DNA of 9,862 bases from Thermoplasmata archaeon (GTDB taxonomy: Archaea; Thermoplasmatota; Thermoplasmata; Halarchaeoplasmatales; Halarchaeoplasmataceae): positions 1 through 9,862 of the forward strand of contig JAFDUB010000065.1 in assembly GCA_019594025.1 (NCBI GenBank). Reading direction: 5' to 3'. Both the position numbers and the translations under genes were made by a program. Below, in pieces: positions 6,385 through 9,862 of this stretch. The notes under the pieces were generated by a model that saw only the letters and a list, made by a program, of their open reading frames with translations, was not told the DNA's origin and did no database searches. The first letter of the stretch is position 1. Each line of letters opens with the position of its first letter.

Positions 6385-7170
6385 ATGAAGGTCAAGGTAC
6401 TCGTTCTGCTGCTCCTGTTCACACTCCTATTTCAACCTGTTTTAGGGAGCACGGTGACCGAGGTATCCGACCCTGGCATGGCGAACAAGATTCTTTCAAA
6501 TTTTGAGACACCCATAATCCGTCCTGGTGCCGATGGTACATTTTCATTCGTACTTACCAACCCTTACGAAGAAGAGATGCAGAACGTAAGGATAGCGGTG
6601 GAGCTCTACGCCTATGCCACACTTGATGATGAAACATCCATAGAAGATATCGACAACCCGCCGGTGTTCGTTTTATCTGGCGCCACTACCACTTCCTTCT
6701 CCCTTACCGACCTTACTCCGGGTCAGGAGTACCCCAATCAACTCAGACTAGAGACAGTTAGAGACACACCCAAGGGTGTTTATTTCGTCCGCTTCCGTCT
6801 GGTATTCGATTACAACGGTGAAGAGAGCATGATGAAATCAAAGGGTTACTTCACCGAAGCGGAGTGGGACTACGCCACTCGCCGTCCCGGAACTTCTGAC
6901 CAACCGTACTACTCCGGGAGCATCAACATCACTCACCTGGAAGTAAACGGAATAATCCCCGATTCAAGCTTCACCGTGAAGACGCCCATACCCCGATGGC
7001 CCCAGTACCTGCTGGGTGGGATGGCCGGGTTCTTCGGAATTTTGGCGGTGATGTTATACATGCAGGAAGAATACAACTCGTTCCCATGGCTAGAAAAAAC
7101 CTTTAATGAATGGTCCGGCAAACTTAAGCAGTTTAGGCGCCGTCTTGAGTACCGGCTTCGCAAGCGTTGA
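6385..7170 (+). CDS. Exported protein with beta-sandwich-like ectodomain and C-terminal membrane anchor
   Basis: Protein of 261 residues with no function I recognise. Residues 1 to about 22 form a signal peptide (MKVKVLVLLLLFTLLFQPVLG). The ectodomain (about 25-200) has the feel of an Ig-like or NEW3/COG1361-type beta sandwich: IIRPGADGTFSFVLTNPYEE, NVRIAVELYAYA, LTPGQEYPNQLRLE, TPKGVYFVRFRLVFDY. One sequon, NIT at 181, could be N-glycosylated. A transmembrane helix spans about 206-226, followed by a basic cytoplasmic tail (FRRRLEYRLRKR). A surface or S-layer-associated structural or assembly role is an inference from this layout. It stands alone on its strand, divergent from taw2 and convergent with the flavoprotein gene. 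Its last 26 codons (from residue 236) are antisense to the end of that gene. Confidence 0.82.
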   Translation: MKVKVLVLLLLFTLLFQPVLGSTVTEVSDPGMANKILSNFETPIIRPGADGTFSFVLTNPYEEEMQNVRIAVELYAYATLDDETSIEDIDNPPVFVLSGATTTSFSLTDLTPGQEYPNQLRLETVRDTPKGVYFVRFRLVFDYNGEESMMKSKGYFTEAEWDYATRRPGTSDQPYYSGSINITHLEVNGIIPDSSFTVKTPIPRWPQYLLGGMAGFFGILAVMLYMQEEYNSFPWLEKTFNEWSGKLKQFRRRLEYRLRKR

Positions 7171-8235
7171 CGGGTAGTCTATATCTCCCTTCCCCTCCAG
7201 CACCTGTTTTACCCTATCGTTGTTTAATACATCGATCAAATCGTTCAACTGCTTGTCGGTAAGAGTTTTGAAAATCTTTCGCAACCACAAACCCTTTGAT
7301 ATCTCGTTACCCAGCTCGTCCTGCCAGGAGTCGTCATACCTGCTGAGAAATTCCCTAGACGTATCACCGTTTTCAAAAGCATCTATGATCGTCCTTGCGC
7401 ATATGTCGGCGGCCGTCAAACCTGTGTACAGACCTCCACCGGAAAGAGGTTTTACCTGACACGCGGCGTCTCCCACCAGCATCAAACCGTCGTCCACAAT
7501 GTTTTTCAAACGGCCTAGTGGAATAGTACCTGCAAAATAGCTTATTATCTTGCTCTCCCAACCCTTCTGTCGAAGCAGTCTCATCAGGTGGTCGAAGGCC
7601 TGACCGTCCTCGGTAGCAGCTCCTATCAAGGTTCCGTCCGGATGAGGCATACGCCATGCGAAGAATCCTGGAGCTACATCCTGTCCCAGGTATATATGCA
7701 TCTCCTCGGTTTCATAGCCCACCAATGCCTGGATTCCCGCCAGCAGATAGGCAGGCCCGTCGAAGCCGGCTCCACGCCGGATCACCGATGTAGGCCCGTC
7801 GGCACCTACCACTATCCTAGCTTCGATCTCATGATGTTCCCCTCTATGTTCATAAAAGACCTTACGCCTCCCATTCTCCAACCGTGAAGAGGTAACCCTA
7901 CATCCTAATCTGATTTCAACCCCCTCTTTAACAGCCTTATCGGCCATCTCCCTGTCGAACTTTTTTCTGTCCAATACCGCGGCCCGTGCTTCACCGGCAT
8001 CCAGCACCAGTGGTTCTCCATCCGGGGGGTGTATGGTTGCCTTACTGGACCTTAACACCGAGCTTTTAGTTCCCGTCATCTCGATAACCCTCGGACTAAC
8101 CAATCCGGCACACTGCATGGGTGTACCGATGGTGTTGTGTTCTTCTAGCACCAAGGTTTCGTATCCCGCTTCTCCACTCTGTCGGGCGACCCGAGTACCT
8201 ACCGGACCGCCGCCAACGACCACTACATCGTACAA
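7090..8235 (-). CDS. Geranylgeranyl-reductase-family FAD-dependent oxidoreductase
   Basis: Flavoprotein of 381 residues in the archaeal geranylgeranyl reductase family, which saturates double bonds of isoprenoid chains in lipids or quinones. Seen: FAD-binding GGGPVG (8-13), the MQCAGLVS segment with the conserved cysteine (C42), GADGPTS (144-150), FFAWRMP (191-197) corresponding to the (Y/F)xWxFP substrate-pocket motif, and GDAACQVKPLSGGGLYTGL (255-273) around the flavin. The start is a TTG at 8235. No ATG or GTG lies between it and an upstream in-frame stop, the FAD motif begins only seven residues later, and a GAGGG sequence precedes it by about 7-8 bases. Family members include digeranylgeranylglycerophospholipid reductases and paralogues of other specificity, so the exact substrate is open and I give no symbol. 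The 3' end overlaps the convergent exported-protein gene by 81 bases. Confidence 0.88.
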   Translation of the reverse strand: MYDVVVVGGGPVGTRVARQSGEAGYETLVLEEHNTIGTPMQCAGLVSPRVIEMTGTKSSVLRSSKATIHPPDGEPLVLDAGEARAAVLDRKKFDREMADKAVKEGVEIRLGCRVTSSRLENGRRKVFYEHRGEHHEIEARIVVGADGPTSVIRRGAGFDGPAYLLAGIQALVGYETEEMHIYLGQDVAPGFFAWRMPHPDGTLIGAATEDGQAFDHLMRLLRQKGWESKIISYFAGTIPLGRLKNIVDDGLMLVGDAACQVKPLSGGGLYTGLTAADICARTIIDAFENGDTSREFLSRYDDSWQDELGNEISKGLWLRKIFKTLTDKQLNDLIDVLNNDRVKQVLEGKGDIDYPSTLAKPVLKTAPKLLKFAGPFIKGFF

Positions 8236-8261
8236 GTTATCGCCCTCTGAAAGTCCCGCTC

Positions 8262-8269
8262 TTTTTTAA
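8262..8269 (-). promoter_or_regulatory. Candidate TATA-like box of the geranylgeranyl-reductase-family gene
   Basis: The minus strand reads TTAAAAAA, centred about 30 bases before the TTG start. That predicts initiation near 8239 with only about 4 bases of leader. This conflicts with use of the GAGGG sequence as a ribosome-binding site, so either the start is slightly upstream or the box is not the functional one. Confidence 0.3.
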
Positions 8270-8290
8270 GGTTATCCCACTTTGATGATC

Positions 8291-8335
8291 GAATCACTCT
8301 TTTAAGTCGGTCTGCTTTTTACATGATTCACTCTT
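8291..8335. repeat. Two 11-base direct repeats upstream of tbp
   Basis: GAATCACTCTT (8291-8301) and GATTCACTCTT (8325-8335) differ at one base and start 34 bases apart, close to three helical turns. They lie in the 164-base divergent gap between the flavoprotein gene and tbp. The second copy runs into the palindrome CTTCGAAG (8333-8340). They could be binding sites for a regulator of either gene, or chance. Confidence 0.35.
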
Positions 8336-8364
8336 CGAAGGTTTTATTAACCACAGTCTGTTTT

Positions 8365-8378
8365 TAGTTTAAAAACTA
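8365..8378. promoter_or_regulatory. Perfect 14-base dyad overlapping the tbp promoter
   Basis: TAGTTT and AAACTA form a perfect inverted repeat around a 2-base AA spacer, ending at the first bases of the TATA-like box of tbp. The position is right for a repressor site or TBP self-binding. It is equally possible that the AT-rich promoter simply produces a short palindrome. Confidence 0.35.
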
Positions 8379-8384
8379 TTTAAA
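8377..8384 (+). promoter_or_regulatory. TATA-like box of tbp
   Basis: TATTTAAA is centred about 28 bases before the tbp ATG at 8409 and predicts a start near 8407, giving an essentially leaderless mRNA. A second candidate, TTTAAAAA at 8368-8375, would start near 8398. Confidence 0.5.
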
Positions 8385-8408
8385 GTAATCTAAAATGAAG
8401 TGGTATTT

Positions 8409-8957
8409 ATGAACGGTCTGAAGATAGAGAACGTTGTGGCATCATCGTCGATGGAGAGAAAGATAGATTTGGAGGAGGCGTCGAGGGTACTGGAAGGATC
8501 GGAGTATGACCCAGAAAAATTCCCAGGCCTGGTCTTCAGAGTAAAGGAACCTAAGACCGCCATATTATTGTTCACCAGCGGTAAGGTGGTGTGCACCGGT
8601 GGTAAGACAACGGAGGATGCCCGAGTAAGCGTGAATAAGGTGAAGAACCTTTTGATTGAGAACGGTATAGAGATAACAAACGAGATAGAAGTCACCGTTC
8701 AAAACATCGTCGCATCCTACGGCTTGGGAGCCGACCTAAATCTCAACTCGGTAGCTTTAACTCTTGGTCTTGAGAGGGTGGAGTACGAACCGGAACAGTT
8801 TCCCGGCCTAGTTTACAGACTAAGGGATTCGGATGTCGTTTTACTGCTGTTCGGTTCCGGCAATATGGTATGTACCGGTGCGAAGGACATCAGAGACCTA
8901 GAGGATGCGGTGGAACACATCAAAGGCGAACTCAGAGGGGCAGGGTTGATCCATTAA
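8409..8957 (+). CDS. tbp: TATA-box-binding protein
   Basis: Basal transcription factor of 182 residues that binds and bends promoter TATA boxes and recruits TFB and RNA polymerase. It consists of two imperfect direct repeats (about 1-90 and 92-182). All four DNA-intercalating phenylalanines are in place: F38 (KFPGLVFR) and F55 (LLFTSGK) in repeat one, F131 (QFPGLVYR) and F148 (LLFGSGN) in repeat two. IENVVASS and VQNIVASY open the repeats. In repeat two the usual SGK is SGN (N152), while repeat one keeps SGK (K59). The C-terminus lacks the acidic tail seen in some archaeal TBPs. I chose ATG 8409 over the in-frame GTG at 8400 because it begins at the conserved N-terminus and fits the leaderless TATA spacing. 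The stop codon overlaps the proposed start of the hydrolase downstream. Confidence 0.96.
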   Translation: MNGLKIENVVASSSMERKIDLEEASRVLEGSEYDPEKFPGLVFRVKEPKTAILLFTSGKVVCTGGKTTEDARVSVNKVKNLLIENGIEITNEIEVTVQNIVASYGLGADLNLNSVALTLGLERVEYEPEQFPGLVYRLRDSDVVLLLFGSGNMVCTGAKDIRDLEDAVEHIKGELRGAGLIH

Positions 8958-9801
8958 GCTAGACCTACCTATTTTCGACAACCACATCCATCTTCAACAG
9001 CGTGGAGGATGTGTCGAATCGGTTAAAAAATTTCAAAGAGCCGGAGGTACGCATCTCGTTCTTTCTCATCTGCCCTATTACGATTTGCGAAATTGGGATT
9101 CCGACGGATACGAACCCACATATCAGCGGACGGTTCAGATGGCGGAATCCGCCGTAAAAGAAACCGATGTAAAGGTGTACGTCACCCTGGGCCCTTATCC
9201 CGTGGACCTACTAAAACTCCAGCAGCGGGTGGGACTTTCCAAGGCGGAAGACATTCTGATGCAGGGTATGGAACTCGCCGCCGACTACGTAAAAGAAGGG
9301 AAGGCGGTAGCCTTGGGTGAGATCGGCCGCCCGCACTTTGAGGTATCCGAAAAGGTGATGGAAGCCTCCAACCGTATCATGAAGTATGGTATGGAACTCG
9401 GCGCCGACATAGGATGTCCGGTGGTCCTACACACCGAGAGTACGAGCCCAGAGGTATGTGAAGAGATAGCACTCACCGCCGATAGTGTGGGGCTATCCCG
9501 AAATAAAGTGGTTAAACACTACAGCCCTCCGCTGATAACCGAAGAAGAGAATCACAATCTTTTTCCATCGGTATTGGCCAGCGACAAGAACCTTAAGACC
9601 GCTTTAAAGAAGGGAGACCGGTTCGTCATGGAGACCGATTTCTTAGACGACCCCAAGCGTCCCGGTGCGGTTTTAGGTATAAAAACGGTGCCCAAGAGAA
9701 CCTTTAAACTGTACGAAGAAGAACTGCTCACCGAGAAGAACTGGATACGTATTCACAAAGAAAATCCCAATAAAATTTACGATATCGACGTAGAACTTTA
9801 G
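8953..9801 (+). CDS. TatD-like TIM-barrel metal-dependent hydrolase with proposed ATT start
   Basis: Predicted metallohydrolase of 282 residues, related to TatD and matching archaeal COG1099-type proteins. Numbering from the ATT at 8953, the metal ligands expected for the fold are all present: HxH in FDNHIHL (H11, H13), E123 (LGEIGRP), H160 (VVLHTES), H189 (VKHYSPP) and D229 (METDFLDD). The substrate is unknown. No ATG, GTG or TTG occurs in this frame between the in-frame stop at 8947-8949 and a TTG at 9085. Starting at that TTG would remove 44 residues including HxH and AGGTHLVLS. The frame upstream stays open and family-like, so I place the start at ATT 8953, which reads (M)KLDLPIFDNHIHL and follows AGGG by 7 bases. 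The ATT shares its final T with the TBP stop TAA. A later ATT at 8971 is a weaker option. Cotranscribed with tbp. Confidence 0.82.
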   Translation: MKLDLPIFDNHIHLQQRGGCVESVKKFQRAGGTHLVLSHLPYYDLRNWDSDGYEPTYQRTVQMAESAVKETDVKVYVTLGPYPVDLLKLQQRVGLSKAEDILMQGMELAADYVKEGKAVALGEIGRPHFEVSEKVMEASNRIMKYGMELGADIGCPVVLHTESTSPEVCEEIALTADSVGLSRNKVVKHYSPPLITEEENHNLFPSVLASDKNLKTALKKGDRFVMETDFLDDPKRPGAVLGIKTVPKRTFKLYEEELLTEKNWIRIHKENPNKIYDIDVEL

Positions 9802-9862
9802 AGCTCGTTATCCAATATCGAACGCAGCCTTTCTCTATAATGTGCCAATATATTTCTACCCC
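9798..9862 (-). CDS. C-terminal tail of a convergent gene (5' part outside window)
   Basis: The minus strand is open from the window edge to a TAA at 9798-9800 and reads GRNILAHYRERLRSILDNEL, which looks like an amphipathic C-terminal helix. It would overlap the hydrolase stop codon by four bases, in line with the two other tail-to-tail overlaps in the window. About 20 residues are too few to identify the protein, and chance openness cannot be excluded. Confidence 0.45.
   Translation of the reverse strand, partial: GRNILAHYRERLRSILDNEL

Noticed and set aside
7090..7098. A poly-T run on the minus strand at the end of the flavoprotein gene as a terminator.
   Set aside because: The six T residues form part of the last codons (Gly-Phe-Phe), with no further T-tract after the stop, so evidence for termination is too weak.
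7373..7657. A second minus-strand open frame inside the flavoprotein gene.
   Set aside because: It is an out-of-frame shadow of the conserved GDAACQVKPLSGGG region.

Overview
The window is archaeal, most likely from a euryarchaeote. It encodes a TATA-binding protein with the two-repeat saddle fold, a Taw2-type wyosine enzyme, a geranylgeranyl-reductase-family flavoprotein of the type used on archaeal lipids, and a surface protein ending in a PGF-CTERM-like sorting tail. Several genes have a TATA-like box centred about 26-28 bases before the start codon, as expected for leaderless archaeal transcripts. The lineage cannot be narrowed further from this sequence alone. Coding density is high and no intergenic stretch exceeds about 165 bases. 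No rRNA, tRNA, CRISPR array or insertion sequence was seen.

Layout. (1) Positions 1-2521, minus strand: an ABC importer operon of the BtuFCD/FecBCD class, in the order binding protein, permease, ATPase. The ATPase runs off the left edge. (2) 2607-3386, plus strand: a winged-helix regulator, divergent from the importer across an 85-base gap that holds AT-rich promoter elements and an interrupted palindrome. (3) 3367-6319, minus strand: a three-gene run of taw2-like tRNA enzyme, a zinc-ribbon polytopic membrane protein, and an AmmeMemoRadiSam-type radical SAM enzyme. (4) 6385-7170, plus strand: an exported protein with a C-terminal membrane anchor, divergent from taw2. (5) 7090-8235, minus strand: the geranylgeranyl-reductase-family flavoprotein, whose 3' end overlaps gene (4) tail to tail by 81 bases. 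(6) 8409-9801, plus strand: tbp followed by a TatD-like TIM-barrel metallohydrolase. (7) 9798-9862, minus strand: the probable tail of another gene entering from the right.

Functionally, the left third is a metal-chelate or corrinoid uptake locus with a plausible local regulator. The middle is a mixed tRNA-modification, membrane and radical-SAM cluster. The right third combines lipid or quinone reduction, the basal transcription factor TBP and a hydrolase.

The most notable observation is that the hydrolase has its metal-binding HxH motif upstream of any ATG, GTG or TTG in its frame. The best start is an ATT codon that shares its last base with the TBP stop codon, so standard gene calling would cut off the catalytic N-terminus. 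No clearly new multi-gene system is evident.
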